DNA from: Branchiostoma lanceolatum
Lineage: Eukaryota; Chordata; Leptocardii; Amphioxiformes; Branchiostomatidae
Length of the DNA stretch: 64,000 bases
Reading direction: 5' to 3'
NCBI RefSeq assembly: GCF_035083965.1
Contig: NC_089731.1
Coordinates: 4,131,001-4,195,000, forward strand
In this document: positions 12,901-25,600 of the stretch, piece after piece
Numbering within the stretch: position 1 is the stretch's first letter
How the letters are laid out: every line of letters starts with the position of its first letter
The notes under the pieces: model-generated
Database searches by the model: none
What the model was told of the DNA's origin: nothing
What the model saw: the letters and a program-made list of their open reading frames with translations, nothing else
Program-made: the position numbers and the translations under genes

Positions 12901-15900
12901 ATGATTCGCACCAAAGCGTGAAAACAGGATGTATGGGCTTGATTTTGGTTGACATTATAATTGCAATTAGTTCAGATATCCTCATTGCTGTGTGTTGTAC
13001 GTATACGTACACTGGGTATGCTTCACGCATCCTTCATAAGACCATGCTGATTGGATTATATGGATGACATCCTATGGGGACCCCAAAAGTGATGCGAGCG
13101 TGCGAATAAAAAAAAGTTTGGCAATCAAAATGTTGCCTTCATTATGAAATATACGTGGTCAGGAAGGAGGAACGAAAGTAAACACACCGAATATGGCAGA
13201 ACGAAATATAGATTCGTCATTTCTGTTCGTTCAAAACTTCCTCTTGGACTTTGGAATTGACGTCGGCATTAGCATCGGGTTTTTTAAAATATATTTTTGC
13301 AATTCACAGCATGTATTTTCTCATTTTACAACTGCTTTTAACGATTTACAGTTTGGCCGAAAACTTTTTATTTTTATTTTTGGAAACGGACGAAAATTGA
13401 TGAGCGCGCGGATGTCATCCATATTATCAAATCAATATGGCCTAACACACAAACCACCAGCTGCTGTTGCCAATTACCGGAGTACAGACGAAGTTGTTGA
13501 CCCTCCATTTCCAAACGTCTGTGTTCACGTGTTTTCATAAGTCAAGGATGGCTAGTTTGATTGCCACGCGTATCCTGGATGCAGCAGCTGTGGTAATGGG
13601 GCCAGAACAAGACATATCTATTGCGGCAAGGGCACAACACGACAGCCAAATACAGTGTTGCTTTCTGATATGTTTTGGTTTTCTGTTCTAGCCGTCTGCA
13701 TATCACCAATTTAAAGACGAGCGATGCGATGTATTCTCTTGTGGCGTTAATGTTTTTGTATCCAAAATCGTTAAACAAGTTGTCCTACGCTGCATCATAT
13801 ACAACTGTTGGGCAATACAATTATCATGTCAATTATGCTTGATGATGTAATACTTAACAATGACCATATAGTAGACAGTGACAGAAAACATAGATCATTT
13901 TAGAGTCTTGATCCCCCGGTATAAGTGCAACGATGACAGAAAAAGTTTGAGACGTAAAGCCCTTGATGCTTAACGGATGTGTGCGGCGCACAATATCGAC
14001 CGTTTCCTTCTTTTTGAGAAAGGTACAGAGGAGAACCATATTTCTTTGCGGTAGCTTGAAGGGTCCGTTGCCGATGATCAAATATATCTTCCTGTAGCAG
14101 CAATAACTGGTGTGAAAGATAAGAGTATATTTTACTCTGAAGGAGCAAGCATTCTGTCATATTGATCCACGATGAATTACAATGTCGGGTATTTTGACAG
14201 AAGATAAACTGTCCGTGACGAAGAAATAATTTCCACCAAATTATGCTGATCCAAAGGCTTAAGAAGGGTGAAAACACAATTGAACACGTCTTTAGACCTT
14301 CTCAACAATGCATCATACTGATAATGAACGTGTAGGTTAAATGGAGCGGACGACATCATCAACAGGTTCTTGTTGAATTGAGTTCTATGAAGCAAATCTA
14401 TAGTGAGACGTATGAACACCAGACCCAGTCTAAAAACCCAATTATCGGTATTCAAGCTATACGATATATCTTTAACAATGTCCCAAGAGCTTTTATTAAC
14501 AATGTCACAGGAGCGCTACGGAATCTGCACCCATGCATCTTTTTCAGACATGCCCGTTTAACTGGCTCATACTCTGATTTGTTTCGCCTTATCGATCTTA
14601 TAAAAGGTGACTGCACCATCGGCCCTCTACTAGCGGTCTCTAACCCGGAGCGCTGAACCGTGGAAGAATGAATGCCTTTCCAGGCAACACATGTCGACTC
14701 TCATTATATCTACGTCCCCCGGGAATAGTGCCGTAGGTCGTAGACTACAGCCTGATACAAAGTATAACAAGATACAATTATGATAATCATCATCAGGCTT
14801 ACTGCAAATGAGAACCTGACGATGGTTAAACTTTTCTTCTTTTTTCTGATTTTAGACAAAGACGATTATCCTGTCGCTAAGACATATCGACGGACTGAAA
14901 TCGTTCATAGCAGCGTCCCTAATTCGTCTTGAGTTGTCTTATTTCCTAACTTGCATAAGGGGTTGGTCCAATTTGCGGCAAACATGTGACGTCACTCTAT
15001 ATGTGTGTTGTTTCAGACCGCAGGTGAGCTAAGGTGTCTAATTCCCTTTTCAAGGAGAGACAGAGAATCAAGTCGCGCGCAGGTGCTATCTGTAGAGTTT
15101 AATCACACCCAGGGGCAATGAAACATCAGCATACGCTCATGCCATGTGTTACCTATCACCTTATCAAAGTATAGTGGTCTGTTAGATAACTTTTCTGATT
15201 ATCTATTATGCCTTGAAAAGAAAAATTGCTTGAAAAACAAAACGGAGTGTCGGGTTGACGCTGGTGAACAGCTTGGTAATGAACTCAAATTCTTTCTGTC
15301 TAAGAACGTAGCTCCTGCAAAACCGACTTTGCCTATTTTTGTACAACAAAATAAGATGAGAAACCTAGCTAACTTAAGTTAAAACTGTTGAAGGGAATTT
15401 ATATCATATGTTTTATCTAATTTATAAATTCAAAAGGTTTTTAATATTCCATCCAATGTGATCTTTGTGTTTAATTCTGGATTGTCGATATGTTCCGTTT
15501 GTTTGTCTTCCGATTTAAAATCTTTCGTCGATCTTTTTTCTTTGAATTTGTTCTATTGATCTGTCTCTCTGGCCCGAGGAGAGTGAACTGATATCCAATT
15601 TCAACCCTTTTTGGCACAATACCAGACAATTTGAAGCTTGGCATTTCCGTGAGGCGTAATCTGAGTATTCTGTTTTTCTCCAAAAGTCATATCAAATGTT
15701 GTCTTTTGTCCAGGCTAATTTGGCCTAGTTTTGCCGTATATTGACTCAGTTCTTAACACCGCGTCAAAATTACGCACATTGCAGGAAGATATTTTCAATT
15801 TTGCAAAAGCAAATTTGACTTTCGCTGGAGTTTGTCACTTTCAAATGTTGTGAAAATCTGATTACGGTAGGTTTATGCTGCCTTGCACACCAAAGAATCT

Positions 15901-16447
15901 AGGAATCAACCAGAGATCATTTCAAATGCGTCTTTCCTTGCTTAGGGCCTTGTCACACTTGTGCGTATATTCAGGCGCGCATGAGTTCCGCAGTAACATT
16001 TTTTGGGGTTTAAGTAAATTTAAGGGGAGGAAGTTGTTTTCTACTTTGACCCACCGTTGGGCAGTCTAGTTATCAAACCAAAGAAGTTACTTCTTCGGCT
16101 GCAAACTTAACCTAAACCAAAACATGTTAATACGCAACTCATGCGGGCTTGTATATACGCACAAGTGTGACAGGGCCTTTAGCATACAGTGCCTTGTCTG
16201 AGACAGAAAATAAGTTCTGACGGTATCTACAGCCTTCTCGCAAAAGCGATACAAAATGGATACAAATTGGCGAAGAACGTCGTAATCACATCAGGATTCA
16301 GGGTAAAATACATAATTATCTACACGTCGTCCTACATTATGTCAGACACAACCGGCGCCCGATCCTTACCTCTTTTTTTCCTGTCGGTGCCGCAAAGGTG
16401 GTCGCCAGCAGACAGAGCACGGCGGCTGCGATGACGGGTGTCTTCAT
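3689..16447 (-). CDS. Multi-copy amidated neuropeptide precursor, two coding exons
   Basis: Proposed join of exon 16370-16447 (26 codons, signal peptide) with exon 3689-5020 (443 residues and stop), giving a 469-residue secreted precursor. Donor GAG|GTAAGG and acceptor TTCTTCAG|GAAC are both phase 0, so the join keeps frame. After the signal peptide come about 20 related units of the type xPLSPIxNGQ separated by KR. Most end in GKR, the signature for prohormone convertase cleavage followed by C-terminal amidation. This is the architecture of a regulated-secretion neuropeptide precursor. The peptide core does not match any family I can name with confidence. Multi-copy pedal peptide/orcokinin-type precursors are comparable in layout only. 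The roughly 11.3 kb intron contains a LINE and MITEs. The link between the two exons is inferred from phase, strand, signal peptide and absence of another candidate; it is not shown by transcript. An unseen small exon between them is possible. Confidence 0.7.
4204..4887 (-). repeat. Coding tandem repeat, six 39-bp and ten 45-bp units
   Basis: Each unit encodes one peptide plus its GKR cleavage site. The 45-bp class (about 4438-4887) carries the extra xQ dipeptide before GKR; the 39-bp class (about 4204-4437) lacks it. Units within a class are nearly identical at the DNA level, and the order of the QFQ and QSQ variants suggests duplication of blocks. Because the period is a multiple of three and free of stops, long shadow frames appear on the other strand and in other frames. 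Confidence 0.9.
5489..5520. repeat. Perfect 12-bp hairpin at the 5' edge of the LINE
   Basis: CCAGTTGTCTTC and its complement GAAGACAACTGG are separated by seven bases. The right arm falls at the start of the LINE-coding region (EDNW). It may be a junction product of the insertion or chance. Confidence 0.6.
5493..6951 (+). mobile_element. 5'-truncated L1/Tx1-like LINE with poly(A) tail
   Basis: An open frame from about 5493 to 6857 encodes the C-terminal part of a non-LTR retrotransposon ORF2. It has the post-polymerase segment W-x-x-RYLSILGKILVLKSL, then FKFIWKKDR, the conserved AAGGLNMIDM, and near the end CAVCDTVDYLEHFFFEC (zf-RVT-like Cys/His knuckle). Catalytic reverse-transcriptase and endonuclease regions are missing, as in 5' truncation during insertion. 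The 3' end has AATAAAG near 6924 and a run of A at about 6938-6951. It sits inside the intron of the minus-strand peptide gene in the antisense orientation. I did not find a convincing target-site duplication. The open frame suggests a fairly recent copy. Confidence 0.85.
8041..8160. mobile_element. 120-bp MITE with perfect 26-bp terminal inverted repeats
   Basis: Left arm 8041-8066 begins TTAATATCCAAGCAGATCTA; right arm 8135-8160 is its exact reverse complement, and pairing continues inward for about eight bases with one mismatch. The inside is noncoding. A target duplication is not clear because the ends are AT-rich (TTAA). It lies in the intron of the neuropeptide gene. Confidence 0.75.
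8457..8548. mobile_element. Foldback MITE, diverged copy of the 32917 element
   Basis: The arms contain GTCATCCTGTT, CCAGGCTCTACC and their complements around a short loop, matching the 86-bp palindrome at 32917-33002 with several substitutions and a longer loop. The 9 bases on each side (GTTTTGTTT and GTTTCGTTG) match at seven positions, consistent with an aged 9-bp target duplication. Confidence 0.75.
8590..8940 (-). pseudogene. Uncharacterised minus-strand coding-like fragment
   Basis: A minus-strand frame stays open for over 107 residues and has non-random composition, including TLADLTPGYNYTLVGDFL and WDLFELPGGLWLSGAG. The TLADLTPGYNYTL part recalls the end of a fibronectin type III repeat, but the rest does not support that call. 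I find no clear splice sites. It is GC-richer than its surroundings. It could be an exon relic, a fragment of a mobile element, or chance. Confidence 0.25.
9914..9994. repeat. (AT)n microsatellite, about 81 bp
   Basis: Uninterrupted alternating A/T. It generates a spurious IYIYIY open frame. Confidence 0.98.
10091..10272. repeat. Tandem duplication, two copies with 100-bp period
   Basis: CAGGATTTATCTGGTTGTCT begins at 10091 and again at 10191. The following 80 or so bases, through ACCCGTGATGAC, match with few differences. Noncoding. Confidence 0.9.
11985..12033. repeat. Short tandem repeat, three 17-bp units
   Basis: CAAGCAGATACGGGCCC is repeated, the last copy diverging after AGCAGATACG. 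It lies inside a weak open frame that I do not accept as a gene. Confidence 0.8.
13041..13444. mobile_element. TIR element, diverged member of the 62737 family
   Basis: The left end contains ATTATATGGATGACATCC and the right end the complementary GGATGTCATCCATATTAT. Inside the left end, GGGACCCC..GATGCGAGCGTGCG..AAAAAAAAG parallels the 62737 element; inside the right end, GACGAAAATTGATGAGCGCG does too. About 404 bp, no transposase frame, so a nonautonomous element. Confidence 0.7.
15945..16178. mobile_element. PIF/Harbinger-like MITE, 234 bp, TTA target duplication
   Basis: The left end GGGCCTTGTCACACTTGTGC and right end complement AGGCCCTGTCACACTTGTGC form terminal inverted repeats of roughly 25 bases or more. 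TTA flanks it on both sides (15942-15944 and 16179-16181). Three-base TWA duplications with GGGCC-type ends are typical of PIF/Harbinger nonautonomous elements. It lies about 190 bases inside intron 1 of the peptide gene. A second copy is at 33717. Confidence 0.75.
16370..16447 (-). CDS. Signal-peptide exon of the neuropeptide precursor (exon 1)
   Basis: Minus-strand ATG at 16445-16447 in a good context (CCACC before ATG) begins MKTPVIAAAVLCLLATTF, followed by AAPTGKKE. It has a hydrophobic core and an Ala-x-Ala-like cleavage region after about residue 20. The exon ends at GAG|GTAAGG (16370/16369), phase 0. The base composition is GC-rich with a consensus donor, unlike the surrounding AT-rich intron. 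The next compatible minus-strand coding exon I can see is the repeat exon ending at 5020. If that link is wrong, this is the first exon of another secreted minus-strand protein. Confidence 0.75.
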
Positions 16448-16549
16448 GGTGGTGGCGGGTCGGGCTTCTTTGGGAATCTGGTACGAGGGTTGTCGTGGCG
16501 TTGTCGGCTTGTTGTCGGGTGTTCCCTTCCAGTAGCGCGTCGGTTGTGT

Positions 16550-16670
16550 GAGTGAAGCGGACGGACTGCAGGCCTTATTTTATAGCCAACACGAGTGCAC
16601 TGGTACGGGCGTCGTGATTGGACGACCCGCCCACACTCCCTCGCGTCGAGATGGGGAGCGGTCCAATGAC
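16550..16670 (-). promoter_or_regulatory. TATA/CCAAT promoter of the minus-strand secreted-peptide gene
   Basis: Reading the minus strand, TATAAAATA lies at 16584-16576, about 130 bases before the signal-peptide ATG. Upstream are a CCAATC box (plus-strand GATTGG at 16616-16621) and a CCAAT in the opposite orientation near 16663, in a locally GC-rich segment. This implies a transcription start around 16550 and a 5' leader of about 100 bases. The spacing is typical of a focused polymerase II promoter. Confidence 0.6.
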
Positions 16671-16699
16671 GCGCTTCCTTATTTGTCTCTTCAACAAGA

Positions 16700-19600
16700 T
16701 ATTCTATTTGAAAAAAAAAAGAGCGTTTACTTGAAAAAAAATTGATGCCCACTGGCCACCCAGCTGAACGTGCGAACGTAGGTGTGTGGTCTCATTTTAG
16801 TCAATAGGAAAGTAAACACAACGGAGGCAGCCACTTATAATCAGGATATTGAATACGTCTGCCTTTATCACAATCCAAACAAATCAACGTAAAACTTCTG
16901 TAAGCACTTCATGGAGGGATGGTAATATTTGATGGTGACTAATTCTTTATTTCGAATGTGCAAATCTCAGGTTGATGTAAAGCGTTTCCTTTTAAACGAC
17001 TCACAAAGGTTTATAATGAAGTCGTTCTTAATACTCACTTCCTTCTTTTCCGGATATCCTTTTTGCTTTGTGATCAATGCCATGAAGCCTGCAAAGTACT
17101 ATGTGGGACACCTGATTTCCACACTGACAGCAAATAAGGAGCATACATATGTACACAATACACCTACATTGTACATATTAAGCGTCAAACTGAGTTTTGT
17201 ACACTTTATACATGTATAACAGAATTATTTCCTCTTCTTAAACAAAAACAAGATGTAGGCATGGGCCTTACCGTTCATCAGTATTCTACTTTTTCTGTTT
17301 ATGTTGTGCAATAAAGTAATACATGTATAACAGAATTATTTCCTCTTAAACAAAAAATGTGGGGCAAGGACCTTGCCGTTCATCATTATTCTACTTTTTC
17401 TGCTTATGTAAGGTGTGTATGATAAGACCCGGAAGTAAGACTGACATAACTCATAAGGCTCATTTAGACGTACATCACGACTCAGGTTTGTTGTTGGCTA
17501 CCCCCATCACTTAAAACCGCAGACGACATTTGACAAATGGCAGGAACAGAAGCATCCGGTGCCCGGCCAGAGACTGGGAGGTTATTGACGGGCATAGCTG
17601 AGATACGTGTAACCTTTTGTTTTAATGGTATGGACTTGCGCATGTACTGCCTGTACCCCACCTGTAACATATACATAGAAAATGTAGGTCGTATCCGTAC
17701 GCGGTTTCTGTAATTGCAACGCTGCGTTTGGTCGATGGGTGGATAAAAAATGCAGCAATGTAGAGAAATTCGTAGAGAAGATGTTGAATAAAAGATCAGT
17801 TGCAAAAGGCTCGTGGCCCAATGTCCGTTACGAATTACATGAACGGACATCCGAAGAAAAAAACATGAAAAATCACAGAACACTCAGACAAAATGACTTC
17901 GATTGAACAATGTTTCCGGAGGTTTAGCTTCCTTGGTAGATTATACCATTACTGTAGCAGCGGTAATAGAGTATTACATGTCCCAGACAATGGCTTAGCC
18001 GACAGTTTGACTTCACACTCTTATAAAAGGACAGGAAGAAGGAGTTTAGCCGCATTAAGACGTTCTGCGTTAAGAAGTTACCGATGGAATATGGTACCGA
18101 ATGAAGGTTGTTATTTTCACTTTTTACTGGAATTGTTATTTGCCCCACATCGGTACATCACGAAACCAAATGCGCATTTGGATCCCTTGATAGGTACACA
18201 ATGTATCATTGAATAAGATCATTGCATATGATAGTTGCGTGGGCCACAATCGGGTATGTAAGAACAAATCATCATTATTCTAGTAATAAAATGGCTGCCA
18301 AATCCACAATTACATTTTCCTAATATCTGATATGCAATTTTCCTGCTAAGTCGGTGATCATCATTGCCTCCAAATTACAGAAACGTCGTCCCTCTCTTTC
18401 ATCTATAGCCCATGACGAAACACACTCCCTGTTATTTGTCAGACCGGAACGGCTTTGGGCAAAATTGAAAGGGTTCGTGTCCAAAGCCTCAGCGTCATAA
18501 CGACAACAGGATGTAATCTGAGGTATGTCGATTATGTTTCTTCAATTTCTAATGACATCTTTGGACGTCAGACGGAAGTAAGTGCCACGGTAACGACCAC
18601 TGGGCATGCGCACTCGCTGTGTTTGAGCGAACACTCGTCTCTTCTTAACTCCTTCCATCCCTCTCCTTTTTTTACGTTTGTGAATATTAGACATCCAGGT
18701 CACGTGAAAGAGTAATAAAATTAAGTCTTTGATGATAAAATTCAGTAGTCCAATCGTAAAGTCTCAATTTTATCCTTCTTTTTCCTCTCTTTTTTGTTTT
18801 ACATTGATGGAGTCTCATCTTTGTTGCTGTTGCTAAAAGATAATTTTTATGGATGATTACTGGTCAGGGAAAAATAGAAATGATTGCAATTATTCAAATG
18901 AGGAAGGTATGTCTTTCATTTGATAAACCGCAGATTGACCATCATGCATTACCGCCCACATATAACCTTCGTGGGTTGGTTTAATCATATTCAAGGTCCT
19001 GTCACAAATGTAGCTTCCATGTCACTCTACACTCAACAATTCAAATAAAAGAAATGTCTTTGTTTTAATCAATGATAACGATCTCCACTCTACGATAGCT
19101 CTTCGCAAAACTGATACCTCAATTTCGGACTCACATCTCTGTAACTTGTAAAGATCAACCCGGTTGTGAATAGAAATTCAGAAAGTAAGCCTTGAAGAGG
19201 GCCATCGAAACACTGTGGTTATCTATTTATAGGCGCTAAACCATTTTTTTCCAGGGGATTTCCAGCGGTAAGATCATTCTTGCGTGCGGTGTGTCACTTC
19301 CAAGGTCACCACTCACCAGGTAAGATAAAGTCTATATGTCGAAAAACGTGTTTTGACAACATGCTTGAGGTGATAACCGGTAATCATATCACCATGTTCA
19401 GAGGGAAAGATTAATGCGTATGCAGGTTCAATTTAGGACAACCGTAAATAAGCCATAAGCTACCTATGACGCTTTGAAACTCAGCGCTAGCTTATAAAAT
19501 ATAAAGAAATATTTCATTCTAAAACACTTGTTATGGCCGTATCATGTTTGTCCTAAGGGTTCTCTCGAAGGACGTCATCACTAAATTATTCATAAAATCA

Positions 19601-22600
19601 AAACTTTTGCTGAAGGAGTCACATCCGTGACGACATCGATGGGATTTCTGCTCGTATTTAAGGTCTGATTGCTTCCGTGTGACCAGGTGTTTTTTTCTTT
19701 ACCAATCACTATACTCGTATGTACAATGAACTCATCAAAGTTGGAGACACTTCCGGTGTAAAACATTTATTTATTACGTGTAATCTACTGGTAGAAAGGT
19801 AGGAGGAAATCCTATGCATCTCTAAATCTATCAAAGGAGATGATGAACCTAGTTCGTAAAAGCCCTTGGCAGTATATGGCCTTTCCGAGAGATGAGAGGG
19901 TTGTTGGCTGATGCCACGTGCGTTTTTTCTCGGAACACTCATGCGACGCAGCTGGTCGGCGTTAAAATCTTACCAACAGGCAATGATGAGGCTATTTCAG
20001 CCTATTTTCGGGTAGATCATCAAACGGTGTTTATGTCGCTAGGTTTTACTTTGTTTCGGGAAAGGTAACGAGGACACTCTGATAAAATGGTTGTTCTTCC
20101 CGGTTACTGCACTATATGGTCTCCCGTCAGCACAGGGATCCTTCATCCTCTATTCTAGCCAAAGAGTTGGTTGACAAGTTGTATTCTTTTTATTTCAACA
20201 TCAAAAAACACATAGTGATGCCGCACTCAAGTAAACACACTTTAGTTAAGTGACATCACTAAACACAAGAAACAAAACGTGACAATTTGTATGTTGAGTA
20301 TTGGCTAAGGGTTTGAAATTATAATTCCTACCAACATGGGTGAACTTTGGCCTAAACATACTTTAATCTGTGGTTTTTACTTTGCGTTTAAAGAGGTATT
20401 AAGCAAAGTTGACTAAAGTGTACATAACATTGTCCTCTAGCTATATGCAGATTGCTTTAGCTAATCTTTGCCCCATAGGATATAAGCGACCAGTGAAAAC
20501 TTAACGAGTGAAGAAGTTGGAGGTCTCTTAAAGTAAACAGTAGCAGTTTGTTGCTATAACAGCGTCGTTGATGGATTTTCTACGACCCACGTTTTCTATC
20601 CAGATGTTACAAGTAAGGTACATGCCGTGTTACATTCAAATGTCAAAGACTGTCATTGCAGACTTTCGTGACGAACACAGGCCAACTTTTAGCTTACATA
20701 GATGTAACGTGCGGTAGCACAATTCCTCCGGGTCACATATATCTACCACCCTGACCATGAAAATGCGTCTAAAGACATCCCAAATGCAACATATTCCAGT
20801 AAAGCAGGGGGATAAATGTAAATGGACGATACCTGGCTGCTGGCATATTGCAACATCCTATACTGATCATCTATTGATTATTTGCAATTAAGTGAAACAA
20901 GGCCTAGTAAGACAATAATTCATCATTATATCCTTCATGTTATACTTTACTTGGTTACATTTTTTGGAAGATTTTAATGGTCTTAGGTATGAAGTTTGAA
21001 AGTTGCATTAATTTGGTTCACTTGCAATAACTGCATAATATGTTGCGTTTACATTTTACAAGTTTATGTATAACCCGAATATGCTTTTACACTATAACAT
21101 CGCCACCCACGCTAATCTCATGTAACCATACATTGATTAATTGATTCTATCAGGTAATACCTTCGTATGTTATGAATTTATATTGTATAACTTCTACCAC
21201 CATACTCATCAGGGACACGTAACAAGGGGAAACAAAAAACGTACTTGCTCCGCGAGTGCCCTTTGCCATTTCTTGTGTGGCCTTTCACGCACCCGACCTT
21301 TCAAGTGGAATCATAACATGAGCCGTGGGTTTCCTTAAGTCTTCAACACAGGTATAAATCCAAGACGTAGATTCGACTTGATCCACTTCCGTTGGCTGTT
21401 GTAGTGACAAGAGAAGAAAACATCGTTCTGAATAAAAATAGAAGGCTCTTTCATATGAGATTATGGGATGGATATGCAGAAAAGCTTTCGGCGATTTAAA
21501 GGCACGGATGAACTGAAATCTTAAAGGACTACAATCTTTGAGACTGCATTAGTGATCATACTAATGATTCATTTAATTCTGTGTCTAAAAGTTACTTTTA
21601 TGAATCTACAAAATGTAATGTTCTCAATGGTATATGTCTCGACACAAACAAATTGCACTGCGGAAAACATACGACATAAGTCGAAAACCTGTAACTTTTT
21701 ACACTATACATCATATAGATTAATGCCTTGTCAATTTATTTCAAGGTCTATTGTTGGACGAGCTACCCTTCAAGTTATGTCTAAAAGATTAGATAAATGA
21801 AAGAAAACTTAACGATAAACATCACACTTCGCATGCCTATTACGTAACTATCCGGTATATGTATGGAAAAAAATCAATAACCCTGTGGATATCTTTATCT
21901 TTTGAAACACAGACGCAAAGATAAAAGTGTATCATGATATTTTGACGTTCCCGAGGGAAAAATTGAGTGGATTTGATCGATCTCCCATGGTAGAATTCCC
22001 TACACAAAATCTCCACCTCCGCTGTTCCTTCTTTGATATAGGATCACCTGCGCTTAGCGCGAGTTAACATACACAGCTCTGCAACAAATCATCCGATGCC
22101 TTGATCTTGTTTGCAAGGCATAGTAGTTAGCATATATCACAGCCAGCTGGCGGTTATGGAGCTGTCTGAGTCTTGCACATTTAGGTCACATGAGACCAAT
22201 TAAATCGCCAGTATACACGTAACCTTAACGCTTCGTTCTCATTATGGGTGCAACATGTGGTTGTGATCCGTTAAAATGATCAAAGTGACAGTAATCATAT
22301 AATTCTCAACATTACTCTGTTCAGTCATATGCGTAAGGCACCCTATGACCCAGATCCATTTGTAGTTGATCATATCTATATTTTCCATGTGAGTTTCATT
22401 ATCTTATCTTATTCTCAAACGAGTTATACATGAACTATCACACGAATAACGATCTAAAAGAGCCTCACCATGGTCATCATCAATCAGGAATAACCGCGCC
22501 CAAACCTGCAGATTCAAAAGGATTAACATTCTGCTGTCTACGCTCACCCTTTGTAGACATGAAGCACTTATTTCAGCTTGGATTTCAAAGTGGGCAGATA

Positions 22601-25600
22601 TCATTTCAAGAGACAGTATAACATATTTTTCTTCACCCGATGTTGACACCAGTTCTTGTAAAGAATGTGACGAACAAAAAAAGATAATCCTGGATTATTG
22701 TCGCACTGTCTTTATATATCCACATCATCCTCCAGTAGCTCTTACAACGAGATATCACTTTTAACAGGCGGGCTGTACATCCGGCGCCCTTTGTAACCGG
22801 TGACCTCTATGACCTGTGTTGGGGCTGCAGATCCCCTCAACCAATGTGTCCCTCTGCAAAGGGTCAAAGGGTAATCTTGCGTAGAAACAGTACCAAAGGA
22901 AACGTCATCTCTTATTTTGTCACTGTCAACTACAGACGCTGCATGCAAAAGGTGGTATGTGCTTCGATCGAACGCTGTGTTCATGTGAAATATTTGCGGT
23001 TTTCTTTCAGAAAATTATATGATATACCACAGCGGGGGATTCTACATTTATGTTTTTAATTTCTGATCTTTGAAATAGGTGAATATTACGTGACTATCAA
23101 GGAAATAATTGAAATCATTAAAGCAGTAGGATATTCTTATCATTGAGCTAAATTTTTTTTATTAAAACTTAAAGGTGATAATCACTGCGCACTCACGTTG
23201 GTTGAGATAACATTATCCTTTCGTAATTAGTACATTTTATGCACGGAACGAGGTTAAGGCTTGCTGCCTTGTTACTTCGTGTAATCTGCCCGACTGAGAT
23301 TGTAACATATACAGTCACTGTGAGAAAAATAGAATCAAACACTCATGCAATGTCAACAATCCTGTTTGGTAAGAACTCACTGGTTGACATCTTTATATTA
23401 CATATTCTATCGCTACCCACGTGCAACTGGGCAGCTAAACTGTCGAAAATTGTAACCTTTCAAATGCGAGATATGACATATCGTTTATGTATTTTGTGAT
23501 TGTAGCACTCTTGCTATAAGAGAAATGTAACCACAGAGTTAACCAACACAATCAAAAGTTCTCAACATTTGAGACATTTATGAACAGGTTGTCAATAAGC
23601 CACTGCTAGTCACTTCAACTTCTGCGAAAGATTGAAAAATAAACAAGACCCGTGGCCGCCCACGTGAGAGACGCTACATACATGTGATCGTGGGGTCTTT
23701 GTTTTGGCTCCGTATTAAGTGATTTCGGTCTGCAAAGTATGGTACAAAATAGAGACAAAGATCTGTGAAACATGACTATTCAAACCATTGTGATGTAAAC
23801 TAGAAATAGATCAATAGTTTAATCTGTTATAAGAACGTCTGTTTGTGACATATGTTCACTATGTAGGACACTGGCTTTCAACATAATCTAAACATTACAG
23901 CTAGTGCACATTGAATCATGTCTTAACTCTCGCTATCGTGAAGTCTAGGCCTAAAGATGAAATTAATGTAAAAATTATAGTGTAACCCATATATAAAGGA
24001 GCTACTAGAGCGCACAATAAACGTTAGACCCCACACAACTTATTTCAAGAGACTAGATGCTACAGTCAGATTTGAATATATCTTTAGATGCAACAACTCC
24101 AACAATGCAAAAATAGGTAACTATAAAATACTGCTTTGCTATTAAAGAAATACACCGAAACTCATAATCAGCCCACTCGATTGTAACACTCTATCAAAGA
24201 CTTATGCGGTCCAGTGTTGTTTTAGTAACCAGGATGTTCCGTTTTATCCTATACCTCTATTTTTTACTATGTTTAATAGTTGTTGCCGTACATTGTACCG
24301 TGTACGACTGTGGTGCAATAAACTTACTCTTTGCGATTTTTACATACACTCGTCCCATTCATTTTGGAGGAAGTCTGGATCAACTAGTCGCATTTATTCT
24401 GAAAGCGGTCTGGATACTAACGTTACATCACTCTAAATACGTAAACTGAGTCACGACGTCTTGCAGTCCTTCACTTCCCCTTGAGTACCGTCTTTAGACT
24501 AAAAAGAGCTGATCTTGTAACAGCTGGACTGTGATTTCTGATCAAGCCCGTCACTTTCCGGGTTCCGTAAACCTTTCAACACTAATGGCAATGGCGTGTT
24601 TCGAAGTAGTTCCCCTACCAGCAGGTACAAACTACTTCCTGCCGAAGAGTAGCTTTCCATGCAGGTCTCTAAACGTTAATGGCTTAGCACTGATTTCCTG
24701 AAGACGCTGACACACTTGTCGTATGATACGAAATCCACCTTAATGAAATACTCGTGACTACGCACTGACAGGTCCATTTACCTTTTTGTACAATACGTGA
24801 AGGTACTAGTTGTGTTAGGCAAAGACATGCTGCACTTCTCGTTGAAATTGTATTAGTAACTTCATGATAGTGTCACTGCTGATCTGGTTAGGTATGTAAT
24901 ATATGAGTCGCTGTTGCTCTCATAAAGTTAACCACAAACCGCTCCGGCAAGTAGCCCACTTCAATCGTACACTGCCTCTAGTAAGAAACTTTGCCTTGCG
25001 AATAACACATTACTAAGTACCAAACCGTCAGGAATTTTGTTGTTGTTAATGAAATAGACCATTTCATTCTTTTAACCTGATTACAGTTTTGAGCGTGCAA
25101 ATTTAAGCTGTTCTAATCAGATTAAATCAGATACTTTATCTCATCTTGTTACACATTTGTCTCATTTAGGGAAGGTATTACTACTCCAATTAATTAGATG
25201 TCTGCAACACTCGCTTAATTGACAAAAACCTGGTGACAGTAGAGTAATCTTAAAAGGGTATTTTGATCATCAGCAATACTCTGTCTGTGTCATGTCTTGT
25301 ATATACAATGTGAAGGACATAATTGTACAGATGGAGTTCAGGATACATGTGAATGGGCTATGCGTCATCAGGAATCAAAGCAGATAATGATAATGGGCAA
25401 CGTCACTGAGTTCCCGGAACAAGGACATCTTTCTGGCAGAGATTCGTTCAAGTCATAGTGCTTAATCTCATCTGGTATACGTACGCAAAACTTTGGTGCA
25501 AAGTGAACCAACGTACAACACATTTTCTTTGAAGCCATCAATCTTGATTAATAAGACTTTTTTTAATGAATAAAGAGCTTTCGACTTACGTCGACTATAT

